This document shows, piece by piece, positions 1-8,122 of a DNA stretch of 17,727 nucleotides; the first letter of the stretch is position 1; every line of letters begins with the position of its first letter. This stretch comes from Ceratorhiza oryzae-sativae (lineage: Eukaryota; Basidiomycota; Agaricomycetes; Cantharellales; Ceratobasidiaceae): assembly GCA_030998015.1 (NCBI GenBank), contig JARWMV010000209.1:1-17727 (forward strand), written 5' to 3'. The position numbers and the translations under genes were made by a program. The notes beneath the pieces are model-generated. The model searched no databases, was not told the origin of the DNA, and was given only the letters and a program-made list of their open reading frames with translations.

Positions 1-64
1 GGCGAGCCGCGCGCACGCCAGGGCCGCCTTGGCTTAAGCCAAGGCGTTCGCAGGCGTGCACGGG
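1..64 (-). repeat. A2 element, partial copy cut by window edge
   Basis: This is the terminal part of an A2 element in reverse orientation, matching 4179-4242. It is followed by TCATA at 65-69, the expected target duplication of this family. The rest lies outside the window. Confidence 0.85.
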
Positions 65-250
65 TCATAAAAGAAGAGGTCATAAAAACCTCAAACCATA
101 CTCCACTAGATTACCCATTTTAACTGTATTTTTAAAATATATCAGAGATAATTTTTTAAAAGCACGGCACAATATGCGAACTCTACTTCGTAAATTTTAG
201 AATGGCCCTAGGTTTCGTCTTATGGTGAAGGGCTCCGTTCTTCATTCATA

Positions 251-400
251 CCCCGCTTAGGGTCAACCAGCATTGTATTTATATATAAATACATGCTGTT
301 GACCCGAGGGGTAATGGATATCGAGGCCGCGTTCGCGGCGAGCCGCGCGCACGCCAGGGCCGCCTTGGCTTAAGCCAAGGCGTTCGCAGGCGTGCACGGG
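251..400 (-). repeat. A2 GC-rich double-hairpin element, TSD TCATA
   Basis: This 150-bp copy is flanked by TCATA at 246-250 and 401-405. It holds an AT-rich hairpin (tatttatatataaata) and GC hairpins including GCCTTGGCTTAAGCCAAGGC. It is one C shorter than the 151-bp copies elsewhere. It lies in the leader of the LAGLIDADG gene at 480. The related leader at 13450-13460 lacks it and has a single TATGA, which makes that a clean empty site. Confidence 0.88.
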
Positions 401-479
401 TCATAGAGGATGTGATTGTATTCCCAGAATATGATATACCTTGAAAATTCTAGTCTTATAAATATATTAATTAACTTTT

Positions 480-1297
480 ATGAAAAGAAATACTCTAACA
501 AGAGCAGAACGATTACAGTTCTCTCTACCTCAAAATCTGCAAGACATTCTTGTCGGGCTTATCCTGGGAGATTTATGCATTACAAAACAAAAAACATGTA
601 AAAGTGCTAGATTGGAATTCATGCAAGGAGTGGTACACAAGGAATACCTTCAGCATTTGTATGAATTATTCAGTGCTTTTTGTGGGATGGCACCTAAAAC
701 CCCTACTCGAGCTCCACATAAAAGAACGGGGAAAATCTATGATACTGTAAGATTTTATACTTACTCATTACCGTGTCTCAATACATTCTATAATTTATTT
801 TATCCTGATGGTAAAAAAATTGTACCATTAAACATTGGGTCTCTCCTGACACCTTTAGGTCTCGCATATTGGATTTCGGATGATGGTAGTTGGGAAAAAA
901 ACAAAAAATATGTACAGTTGTGTACTGATTCATTTACTTTGGCAGAAGTAAATTTATTAATCCAAACTCTAAATTCTAAATGAAATTTACCCTCGAGAAT
1001 CGATGTAGATTTGCCTTCGCAAATCATCGATTCTCGGCGCGACGGCCGCGCTGGGGACACCCGAAATGTGATTTCCAAAAACACCCCAAACATGTGCAGC
1101 TACGCTGCATTGTTTGGGGGTGGTTTTGGCCAAGCCCTACGGGCATCCATTCGGGTGGTCCCAGCGCGACGGAATGTTACAAATGTAAACATAGTACTGG
1201 TTATAGAATTATAATCCCGTCTTACTCGGTTCCTATTTTACAGGATTTATTATCCCCGCATATTCCAGCCATGATGCGGTACAAAATAGGTCTGTAG
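480..1297 (+). pseudogene. LAGLIDADG homing endonuclease, interrupted by element E (left arm)
   Basis: The first block (480-989) encodes a LAGLIDADG_2-type protein. It has the helix motif DILVGLILGDL near residues 23-33 and a second conserved segment, PLGLAYWISDDGS, near residue 128. It parallels the intact gene at 12739-13377 along its length. After NSK the frame meets TGA and then element E. The C-terminal block (CYKCKHSTGYRI to MMRYKIGL) resumes at about 1173 and ends at TAG, 1297. Deleting 990-1171 joins the blocks in frame as NSK-(TGA)-NLE-CYKC, where the intact relative has SKFGLKC. The TGA would be Trp under genetic code 4. Family role: site-specific DNA cleavage for intron homing. Whether this copy is expressed depends on whether the insert is skipped; otherwise it is a pseudogene. 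Confidence 0.85.
990..1171 (+). repeat. E element with nested P hairpin, inside LAGLIDADG gene
   Basis: The GC-rich insert starts CCCTCGAGAATCGATG and ends GCGCGACG. It contains a hairpin around GAATCGATG...CATCGATTC, the ends GCGCTGGGGAC and GTCCCAGCGC as an outer stem, and a nested P hairpin at about 1084-1125. It is 182 bp, not a multiple of three, and its removal restores the endonuclease frame. A related but longer E copy sits at 10454-10709. Confidence 0.75.
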
Positions 1298-2018
1298 TTT
1301 TCTATATATTATTTTGGTTAACGGCAGTGCAACTTACTTTTCTAGACGATTTAGCAATCACTACAGTAGTCTACGAGAAATTAAACAATTAAATGGAAAT
1401 TCAAGTCTAATTTATACAACTCTAAGTTCTATGGGTCTAACGAATTTTAGTTGGTCTCCTGTTGCATTAACTCCAAATTACCATAAAGAATTTGTTTTGT
1501 TAAACAATAAATCGACTGAGTTAATCAAAGACATTCATCCGCCGGCGTTAGAGGGAATCCTCAGATGAGGTAGCCTTGACCATGAGTCTCATGGTCCAGG
1601 CTACCTCCCATAAAGATTCCCTCGTAGAAAATGACGACCGTTCGTCATTTTCAGCCGGCGGCTAAATATCGATATTATGCCGCGCACTAGCAATCGCAAA
1701 CGGTTGCGATTGCTCACGTTGGTTGGTGGGACAAGTCCCACCAGCAACTAACGCGCGCGGGCCCCCGCTCTATCGGCTAAAATCTTAGGTGTAACCCAAG
1801 ATTTCAGCCGCTAAAGCGGAGGGTCAACGACCCGTGGGCATTGTTAACGAGGCCGCGTTCGCGGCGAGCCGCGCGCACGCCAGGGCCGCCTTGGCAAGCC
1901 AAGGCGTTCGCAGGCGTGCACGGGTAATGTTCTTTTGCATTTTACACAATATGAAGCAAGAGCTTTAGAGCAAGCTATTCTAAGTGCTATGAAGCCATCA
2001 CTAAATACAGAATCTGAC
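1290..2018 (+). pseudogene. GIY-YIG endonuclease fragment, interrupted (left arm)
   Basis: From about 1311 the frame reads VNGSATYFSRRFSNHYSSL, which matches the region after the second motif (YVG/YIG) of GIY-YIG nucleases. The upstream GIY motif is missing, so the domain is truncated at its N-terminus, directly after the LAGLIDADG stop. The frame runs to KDIHP at about 1539, where a composite GC element enters. It resumes at about 1926 with HFTQYEARALEQAILSAM and KPSLNTES, resembling the conserved Glu-containing end of the catalytic domain. It then runs into another GC element at the palindrome centre, and the rest is absent. Truncated at both ends, it is probably non-functional. Confidence 0.68.
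1539..1924 (-). repeat. Composite element C(+F)+B+A, left arm
   Basis: Three GC elements lie end to end. C spans 1539-1760 with a nested F hairpin (about 1566-1613) in the loop of its first stem. B follows at 1761 to about 1828 (GCCCCCGCTC ... GGTCAAC). Piece A then runs to 1924 and ends CGTGCACGGGT. The same order appears as a separate insertion at 6907-7291, without palindrome context, so the composite has moved as a unit or is re-formed at preferred sites. It interrupts the GIY-YIG frame. Confidence 0.8.
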
Positions 2019-2222
2019 CCGTGCCCGCCTACGATCGCAGCTGCGGCCCTGGCGTGCGCGGGCTCGCGGCCAGAGGGGCCGCCTCGCGCACAACCTAGTG
2101 CCCCCCAAACAATGCAGCGTAGCTGCACATGTTTGGGGGGCACTAGGTTGTGCGCGAGGCGGCCCCTCTGGCCGCGAGCCCGCGCACGCCAGGGCCGCAG
2201 CTGCGATCGTAGGCGGGCACGG
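2019..2222. repeat. Palindrome centre: A-like element flanking a P hairpin
   Basis: A variant of element A (gacccgtgcccgcctacg ... ggccgcctcgcgcacaacc) runs into a 46-bp P hairpin at 2098-2143 and is mirrored on the other side. The hairpin (CCCCCCAAACA / TGTTTGGGGGG stem, GCAGC-GTA-GCTGC inner part) is the only asymmetric stretch. A strong hairpin at the centre is what a template-switch or fold-back origin of the palindrome would leave. Confidence 0.85.
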
Positions 2223-2951
2223 GTCAGATTCTGTATTTAGTGATGGCTTCATAGCACTTAGAATAGCTTGCTCTAAAGCTCTTGCTTCATATTGTGTAAA
2301 ATGCAAAAGAACATTACCCGTGCACGCCTGCGAACGCCTTGGCTTGCCAAGGCGGCCCTGGCGTGCGCGCGGCTCGCCGCGAACGCGGCCTCGTTAACAA
2401 TGCCCACGGGTCGTTGACCCTCCGCTTTAGCGGCTGAAATCTTGGGTTACACCTAAGATTTTAGCCGATAGAGCGGGGGCCCGCGCGCGTTAGTTGCTGG
2501 TGGGACTTGTCCCACCAACCAACGTGAGCAATCGCAACCGTTTGCGATTGCTAGTGCGCGGCATAATATCGATATTTAGCCGCCGGCTGAAAATGACGAA
2601 CGGTCGTCATTTTCTACGAGGGAATCTTTATGGGAGGTAGCCTGGACCATGAGACTCATGGTCAAGGCTACCTCATCTGAGGATTCCCTCTAACGCCGGC
2701 GGATGAATGTCTTTGATTAACTCAGTCGATTTATTGTTTAACAAAACAAATTCTTTATGGTAATTTGGAGTTAATGCAACAGGAGACCAACTAAAATTCG
2801 TTAGACCCATAGAACTTAGAGTTGTATAAATTAGACTTGAATTTCCATTTAATTGTTTAATTTCTCGTAGACTACTGTAGTGATTGCTAAATCGTCTAGA
2901 AAAGTAAGTTGCACTGCCGTTAACCAAAATAATATATAGAAAACTACAGAC
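2223..2951 (-). pseudogene. GIY-YIG endonuclease fragment (right arm mirror)
   Basis: This is the mirror copy of the left-arm fragment, with the same truncation before the YVG region and the same composite GC insertion (2317-2702). The translated blocks are identical. It provides no independent evidence of selection, because the arms are near identical. Confidence 0.68.
2317..2702 (+). repeat. Composite element A+B+C(+F), right arm mirror
   Basis: Mirror of 1539-1924. In this orientation it matches 6907-7291 nearly base for base, including the F hairpin (GGTAGCCTGGACCATGAG ... GGTCAAGGCTACC) nested in the first stem of C. Confidence 0.85.
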
Positions 2952-3762
2952 CTATTTTGTACCGCATCATGGCTGGAATATGCGGGGATAATAAATCCTG
3001 TAAAATAGGAACCGAGTAAGACGGGATTATAATTCTATAACCAGTACTATGTTTACATTTGTAACATTCCGTCGCGCTGGGACCACCCGAATGGATGCCC
3101 GTAGGGCTTGGCCAAAACCACCCCCAAACAATGCAGCGTAGCTGCACATGTTTGGGGGTGTTTTTGGAAATCACATTTCGGGTGTCCCCAGCGCGGCCGT
3201 CGCGCCGAGAATCGATGATTTGCGAAGGCAAATCTACATCGATTCTCGAGGGTAAATTTCATTTAGAATTTAGAGTTTGGATTAATAAATTTACTTCTGC
3301 CAAAGTAAATGAATCAGTACACAACTGTACATATTTTTTGTTTTTTTCCCAACTACCATCATCCGAAATCCAATATGCGAGACCTAAAGGTGTCAGGAGA
3401 GACCCAATGTTTAATGGTACAATTTTTTTACCATCAGGATAAAATAAATTATAGAATGTATTGAGACACGGTAATGAGTAAGTATAAAATCTTACAGTAT
3501 CATAGATTTTCCCCGTTCTTTTATGTGGAGCTCGAGTAGGGGTTTTAGGTGCCATCCCACAAAAAGCACTGAATAATTCATACAAATGCTGAAGGTATTC
3601 CTTGTGTACCACTCCTTGCATGAATTCCAATCTAGCACTTTTACATGTTTTTTGTTTTGTAATGCATAAATCTCCCAGGATAAGCCCGACAAGAATGTCT
3701 TGCAGATTTTGAGGTAGAGAGAACTGTAATCGTTCTGCTCTTGTTAGAGTATTTCTTTTCAT
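2944..3762 (-). pseudogene. LAGLIDADG homing endonuclease, interrupted (right arm mirror)
   Basis: Mirror copy of 480-1297. The N-terminal block (3762-3253) has DILVGLILGDL and the C-terminal block ends at 2944 with MMRYKIGL. Element E (about 3071-3252) again separates them. Here the nested P hairpin has five G where the left arm has four C. Confidence 0.85.
3071..3252 (-). repeat. E element with nested P hairpin (right arm mirror)
   Basis: Reverse complement of the left-arm insert, one base longer in its G run at about 3158. Same boundaries relative to the LAGLIDADG frame. Confidence 0.75.
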
Positions 3763-3841
3763 AAAAGTTAATTAATATATTTATAAGACTAGAATTTTCA
3801 AGGTATATCATATTCTGGGAATACAATCACATCCTCTATGA

Positions 3842-3992
3842 CCCGTGCACGCCTGCGAACGCCTTGGCTTAAGCCAAGGCGGCCCTGGCGTGCGCGCGGC
3901 TCGCCGCGAACGCGGCCTCGATATCCATTACCCCTCGGGTCAACAGCATGTATTTATATATAAATACAATGCTGGTTGACCCTAAGCGGGGG
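3842..3992 (+). repeat. A2 element, 151 bp, TSD TATGA
   Basis: Flanked by TATGA at 3837-3841 and 3993-3997. The upstream flank (cacatcctc-TATGA) is also present at 13451-13459, where TATGA occurs once and no element follows. That comparison defines the insertion and the 5-bp duplication directly. Confidence 0.92.
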
Positions 3993-4178
3993 TATGAATG
4001 AAGAACGGAGCCCTTCACCATAAGACGAAACCTAGGGCCATTCTAAAATTTACGAAGTAGAGTTCGCATATTGTGCCGTGCTTTTAAAAAATTATCTCTG
4101 ATATATTTTAAAAATACAGTTAAAATGGGTAATCTAGTGGAGTATGGTTTGAGGTTTTTATGACCTCTTCTTTTATGA

Positions 4179-4329
4179 CCCGTGCACGCCTGCGAACGCC
4201 TTGGCTTAAGCCAAGGCGGCCCTGGCGTGCGCGCGGCTCGCCGCGAACGCGGCCTCGATATCCATTACCCCTCGGGTCAACAGCATGTATTTATATATAA
4301 ATACAATGCTGGTTGACCCTAAGCGGGGG
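4179..4329 (+). repeat. A2 element, 151 bp, TSD TATGA, inserted in an ORF stop codon
   Basis: Flanked by TATGA at 4174-4178 and 4330-4334. The same flanks occur around the A2 copy at 13918-14068 (cctcttctttTATGA and TATGAaatttccac), so the two loci share an insertion that predates their divergence or were copied together. Removing it recreates TCA-TAA, the stop of the membrane ORF on the minus strand. Confidence 0.9.
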
Positions 4330-5075
4330 TATGAAATTTCCACATATAAATCTTGAGTATTATGAGACTGTATTACATAGACACCACTATCTGAAGTAAA
4401 TAGAGAAGGCTTATAGTTATTAGTAAGAGATTTTGTAGCAGGATTAGTTAAAATTGAATCTTTAGATAAAGAAGAATAAGATATCCCTGTATCCCCTTCA
4501 GGTGCATTAAGTAAATGGTTTACTTTAGCATCTAAAAAGGACTTTACAATAGGATTAGAAGAGTAATGATCATACATTTTATTAAGAACTATTCGGTTTC
4601 CCTTCATCATAGCTGTATCATTCCAAGGGATATTTTTTTCAGCTAATTTTGTTGGAACTAAAGAAAATAATAAAGGGCTTATTAAATCTTCATCGGCAGT
4701 TATACAAATGGAGTATTGTGAAGAAGAAAAATTATCGAATAACTCACTAAGGGCACCTATGCCAAATCCAATTGACTGAATATAAACAACACTGCTATAA
4801 AGTGCTGCGACATAAAGTAATACAATAGACCCCCAATGCGTTGCAGCGTATTGGGGGGCTATTGCCCCCCCAAACAATGCAGCGTAGCTGCATTAGTTTG
4901 GGGGGTCAATAGCTATTATTCGTATTAATAGTTGAGATGTTCGAAGAGAAGGTAGCGCATTGGCTAAGATAAAAATAATTGTACTAGCAAAAAGCATTAA
5001 ACCAACGCCGTGCCATACTGTTTTAAGTACGACAGGCAGCCAATAGGAAATGAACTTCCTAAAGACTCCACAAAT
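4330..5075 (-). CDS. Unrecognised membrane-protein ORF, interrupted by a P element
   Basis: I do not recognise this protein. The open frame starts after a TAG at 5076-5078; the first ATG is at 4997, with possible alternative starts upstream. The N-terminal part contains WLPVVLKTVWHGVGLMLFA and then IIFILANALP, followed by a second hydrophobic stretch, LLIRIIAIVLLYVAALYSS. These are probably two membrane helices. A hydrophilic part of about 180 residues follows, rich in Ser, Asn and Asp, ending LYVEIS. A P element (4829-4906) sits in the second hydrophobic stretch. The insert plus one TSD is 84 bp, which keeps frame but brings in a stop (TAA). Without it the frame is continuous. The natural stop (TCA TAA) is split by the A2 element at 4179. 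It may be a lineage-specific mitochondrial orf or have plasmid origin. Confidence 0.6.
4829..4906. repeat. P element, 78 bp, TSD CAATAG
   Basis: It starts ACCCCC and ends GGGGGT, with CAATAG at 4823-4828 and 4907-4912. Inside are two hairpins, CCCCCAATGCG...TATTGGGGGG and CCCCCCAAACAATGCAGC...TTTGGGGGG. It interrupts the membrane ORF. Confidence 0.9.
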
Positions 5076-5245
5076 CTAACACTAGTCAAAATTTTATAGG
5101 ACTCTCAGAATCTTTAGATTCTTAGAAAACCCAATTTTGCCAGGTTGGTATACCTAGGATTTATGGTCTCTTTTATTTGATTTAATGTAAATCCAGAAGG
5201 GGATTAATGTTTCGTTATACAATATCTAGAATTAGCCAGTACTAA

Positions 5246-5641
5246 TTAGTATTGGCTGTCAAGCCACACTAGGTATTTTTCTAGTGACACAGCTTCAATT
5301 ACTGCAGGCATGAATCCATGGTATACTCCGCAGATTTCAGAGCATTGCCCGTAGAACACACCTTCCCGTTGAACAAGAACTGAAGTTTGATTTAATCGAC
5401 CAGGAACTGCATCTATTTTAAGACCTAATGATGGTACAGCAAAATCGTGAATTACATCTGTAGCTGTTACAATAAATCTGATGTGTGTGTCTACAGGAAC
5501 AACAACTCTGTTATCAACATCAAGTAATCTTAATTGCCCATCTTCTAGGTCGCTTTCAGGAACCATATATGAATCGTATTCAATGGCTTCTCCGTCTTCG
5601 TTAATAAAATCAGAGTATTCATATGACCAATACCATTGGTG
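5246..5641 (-). CDS. Cytochrome c oxidase subunit 2, last exon
   Basis: This exon encodes the soluble intermembrane-space domain of COX2, which accepts electrons from cytochrome c through the binuclear CuA centre. It begins [12 protein letters not shown] and ends with TAA at 5246-5248, giving 131 residues. CuA ligands are visible in [13 protein letters not shown] (Cys-x3-Cys-x3-His, then Met), with an earlier His in [11 protein letters not shown]. There is no frame break and no GC insertion, in contrast to every ORF nearby. Upstream sequence (TTG at 5642-5644) is intronic: the exon follows a group I intron ending in G, and the preceding residues AGHQ come from the exon at 14761-14799. That exon is about 9.1 kb away on the same strand, with rnl exons between. 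Confidence 0.95.
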   Translation of the reverse strand, partial: HQWYWSYEYSDFINEDGEAIEYDSYMVPESDLEDGQLRLLDVDNRVVVPVDTHIRFIVTATDVIHDFAVPSLGLKIDAVPGRLNQTSVLVQREGVFYGQCSEICGVYHGFMPAVIEAVSLEKYLVWLDSQY

Positions 5642-5830
5642 CAATAGAAAAAATTCTATTTCGACTGTACATTAAACAATATATTTTATATTAAATATTA
5701 CGATATAATAATATACTGCCCACCAGTGACCCAGTCTGTGGCAGTTAATGTAAATTGCCTTTCACTGAGTTCAATTGTAATTGATTTCTCAAAGAAGAAA
5801 ATTTGTCCATTCCCTGACAGTCTTATAATT
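5642..5830 (-). ncRNA. Group I intron 3' core (P7-P9) before cox2 last exon
   Basis: On the minus strand the P7 strands are recognisable: CAGACTGGGTCACTGG at about 5725-5740 (R side) and TGTACAGTCGAAAT at about 5658-5671 (S side), pairing GACTG with CAGTC. The sequence ends in G at 5642 just before CAC of the cox2 exon, as group I introns require. The 5' half of this intron seems to be the segment starting at 14760, after the exon ending AGGT. The left edge of the core here (about 5830) is approximate. Confidence 0.72.
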
Positions 5831-5978
5831 ATAGCGGTACTAATTCTATAAAAATTTTAACTGTTTTTACTAGTGTCGCCAAAAGATAGTAACTCCCCCA
5901 ACTCAGTACCCCCAAAGATGAAAAACTGCGCTTTGGCTGGATAAAAAGAGGGCCTTGTCGTATTAAATCCAACAGCCG
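5831..5978 (-). ncRNA. Probable 5' part of a group I intron at the end of rnl exon (L2585-like site)
   Basis: The rRNA stops matching after GAGTTGGGTT. The next bases can form a P1 helix: exon TTGGGTT with the intron segment GATTTAA at about 5963-5969, including the U.G pair at the splice site. The expected rRNA continuation (around AGAACGTCGTGAGACAG) is not found anywhere in the window. The position corresponds to a conserved loop of domain V near E. coli 2585. The border with the cox2 intron core is not visible. Confidence 0.55.
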
Positions 5979-6125
5979 AACCCAACTCGCGTACCCTTTT
6001 AATCGGCGAACAGCCGAACCCTTCCAAGCTTGTGCACCCGGAGGATAGGATGAGTCGACATCGAGGTGCCAAACAGTCCGGACAATATGTACTCTCGCGG
6101 ACTATCAGCCTGTTATCCCTAGCGT
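5979..6125 (-). rRNA. Large-subunit rRNA, domain V exon (peptidyl-transferase region)
   Basis: On the minus strand the segment begins ACGCTAGGGATAACAGGCTG, the near-universal domain V motif. It continues through TTTGGCACCTCGATGTCG, CTCCGGGTGCACAAGC, GGCTGTTCGCCGATTAAA and GTACGCGAGTTGGGTT. These correspond to about E. coli positions 2440-2585. It joins the upstream exon that ends GATAAAAGTT at 8450 and reads continuously once the intron is removed. No GC element interrupts it. The next exon is missing from the window. Confidence 0.95.
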
Positions 6126-6502
6126 CATTTAGGATACGATCTTCGATCGTTAAAATTTTGATTAAATCAAAAATGGACTATATCTTCAAACTAATTTTGT
6201 AAATCAATTCGAGCCATGTATAGTCTCTGAAGCCCAAGGTAATTTATTTATATTAAATTACCAACCAGGGCTTGCGGATATTTCTTATATTGATTCGCAT
6301 TATGAGTATGTTAATGAATACTAGCTACACAAAAGAATTTCCCCGCATATAATGGCTATTCACTGATCTATGCCAAGTGCACAGTTAATCTTTATTTGAC
6401 ATCACAAATAAAGAAAACCAGTGGTCACGCCTTTTCAATTCCCCTCTGGGGTGAGATTATTTAGCCACATACAATTTATATTGAAGGGGGTTAGAATTAT
6501 TA

Positions 6503-6544
6503 CCCCTGCCAAGACGTGCGCTAAAGCGCAGTTCTCTAGGCAGG
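6503..6544 (-). repeat. D element, GC hairpin
   Basis: CCCTGCC...GGCAGGG inverted ends around ACTGCGCTTTAGCGCACGTC. A second copy lies at 8810-8853. This copy supplies the TAG that ends the GIY-YIG reading frame, so the original C-terminus may lie beyond it. Confidence 0.75.
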
Positions 6545-6906
6545 GTTTAATATTGAGTTATCCCATTTGTCTTGAATGTTGGATACAAAGATGTATGTTT
6601 CTACTACTAGATCTTTATCCAAAGCTCTACTTACTTTGTATCTAGATAACTCTAAACTTGAAGCACAAGATTTAACACTAAGAAAAGGAGGAAACAATAA
6701 TACATGAGCTGAGCTATATACAAACACACGTTTTCTCATGCCACTATTATTACTCATTTTCTGTAAAGATTCTGCTGTGAAAGCTTCTAAACCTTTAAGT
6801 CCTTTTCTGTGACTTGGTTTTCCAAGTTTAGCCTCACTCATTTTCGCCCTAGTCTCTGGTGACATTTTTATCCCTAAATTACTGCCTGCTTTTTTAAGAA
6901 TATTAC

Positions 6907-7291
6907 CCGTGCACGCCTGCGAACGCCTTGGCTTGCCAAGGCGGCCCTGGCGTGCGCGCGGCTCGCCGCGAACGCGGCCTCGTTAACAATGCCCACGGGT
7001 CGTTGACCCTCCGCTTTAGCGGCTGAAATCTTGGGTTACACCTAAGATTTTAGCCGATAGAGCGGGGGCCCGCGCGCGTTAGTTGCTGGTGGGACTTGTC
7101 CCACCAACCAACGTGAGCAATCGCAACCGTTTGCGATTGCTAGTGCGCGGCATAATATCGATATTTAGCCGCCGGCTGAAAATGACGAACGGTCGTCATT
7201 TTCTACGAGGGAATCTTTATGGGAGGTAGCCTGGACCATGAGACTCATGGTCAAGGCTACCTCATCTGAGGATTCCCTCTAACGCCGGCGG
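6907..7291 (+). repeat. Composite element A+B+C(+F)
   Basis: Nearly identical to 2317-2702. It starts CCCGTGCACGCC after ATTA and ends GCCGGCGG before ATTC. F is nested in the first stem of C. It breaks the GIY-YIG gene between its catalytic and DNA-binding parts. Confidence 0.88.
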
Positions 7292-7542
7292 ATTCAGGCT
7301 CCAATAGATCGATATAGTACTGCTCTTTTTCCAGAAGTATTGATCTAGCTTCTGTAGATGTTAGTCCGTCTACATTAACTACTTCCAATATTTCTAAAGT
7401 AAAGTTTATATAACCATATTTCAGAAGAGATCTGTACAAAATACTTTCTCCTCGTTTTAACTCTCTTAAAGATCGTTCAGAGTTAAAATACTCTTTAATT
7501 CGTCTATTAAGATCTATTGAAGAACCAACATAAGTTTTATTA

Positions 7543-7706
7543 CCCGTGCACGCCTGCGAACGCCTTGGCTTGCCAAGGCGGCCCTGGCGTGCGCGCGGCT
7601 CGCCGCGAACGCGGCCTCGTTAACAATGCCCACGGGTCGTTGACCCTCCGCTTTAGCGGCTGAAATCTTGGGTTACACCTAAGATTTTAGCCGATAGAGC
7701 GGGGGC
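7543..7706 (+). repeat. Composite element A+B, 164 bp, TSD ATTA
   Basis: Flanked by ATTA at 7539-7542 and 7707-7710. It starts CCCGTGCACGCC and ends GATAGAGCGGGGGC. It lacks C, showing that B can be a terminal piece. Element plus TSD is 168 bp, a multiple of three, but it contains stops in the GIY-YIG frame. Confidence 0.88.
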
Positions 7707-8122
7707 ATTATTCGAAGAATTAATCCATCTATAAATGCCGGATTTTCCATTTAGGGATTTTAATACATCAGAAGTAGAAACCTCGGCTAAATTAAATAGT
7801 TGAGTTTCAACCCCAGTGCTACTTGAGCTATATCTGACATGTTGAGTTGTTGAAAATTTTAATTTGATGTAAAACATTATATATTTATTGAAAAGTGAAA
7901 ACACGAGTTATTTTGTTCTGATTATTTTATATCTAAAACTCAAAACTGTCCCCAATTTTCGGAATCGAAATTTGGTTCATCTGCTGCTCGCATAAGCATA
8001 GCCCCCATATCTATTCGTGGTCTTATCAGACCTACTTTAGACTGAAGGTATAATATTCTATACAAAACGGCATGTTTCCTAGATAAAGATTGAATCTCTA
8101 CCGAAAACTTCAGAACGATACT

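Larger units (their letters stand above)
1..4242. repeat. Giant inverted repeat (palindrome), arms about 2.1 kb
   Basis: The sequence from 1 to about 2098 is repeated as its reverse complement from about 2143 to 4242. Paired positions sum to 4241 near the centre, 4242 from about 480 outward and 4243 at the left edge. The arms therefore differ by only two single-base length changes, both in C/G runs (four C at about 251 against five G at 3988-3992, and four C at about 1086 against five G at about 3158). The centre is a P-type hairpin. Both arms carry the same LAGLIDADG gene, GIY-YIG fragment and GC elements. The right edge falls inside an A2 element and is followed by unique DNA. The left edge is cut by the window, so the repeat may extend further. 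It could be a real inverted duplication, a hairpin-ended linear form, or a fold-back assembly artefact. Confidence 0.95.
6536..7904 (-). pseudogene. GIY-YIG homing endonuclease with NUMOD3, interrupted twice
   Basis: Three blocks read as one protein. Block 1 (7904-7707) ends KSGIYRWINSSNN, the GIY motif. Block 2 (7542-7292) begins KTYVGSSIDLNRRIKEYF, the YVG motif with catalytic Arg, and ends LLEKEQYYIDLLEPE with the catalytic Glu region. Block 3 (about 6906-6536) carries NILKKAGSNLG, NUMOD3-like MSPETRAKMSEAKLGK, and a C-terminal region with RYKVSRAL. Removing 7543-7706 plus one ATTA gives SSNNKTYVGSS, an uninterrupted catalytic core. The second join (LLEPE to NILKKAG) is off by one base if only the element is removed. 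Family role: rare cleavage of intronless rnl alleles. A pseudogene unless the inserts are removed or bypassed. Confidence 0.82.

Noticed and set aside
1844..2397. Several about 100-residue ORFs on both strands at the palindrome centre, rich in Ala, Arg and Pro
   Set aside because: They translate the GC elements themselves, occur symmetrically on both strands, and have no protein-family features.
5857..6072. Minus-strand 71-residue ORF
   Set aside because: It is a translation of the rnl exon and adjoining intron.
7921..8105. Minus-strand reading frame ending AADEPNFDSENWGQF
   Set aside because: The paralogous copy near 11200 shares the nucleotides but not the frame, so this is conserved intron RNA rather than a protein.
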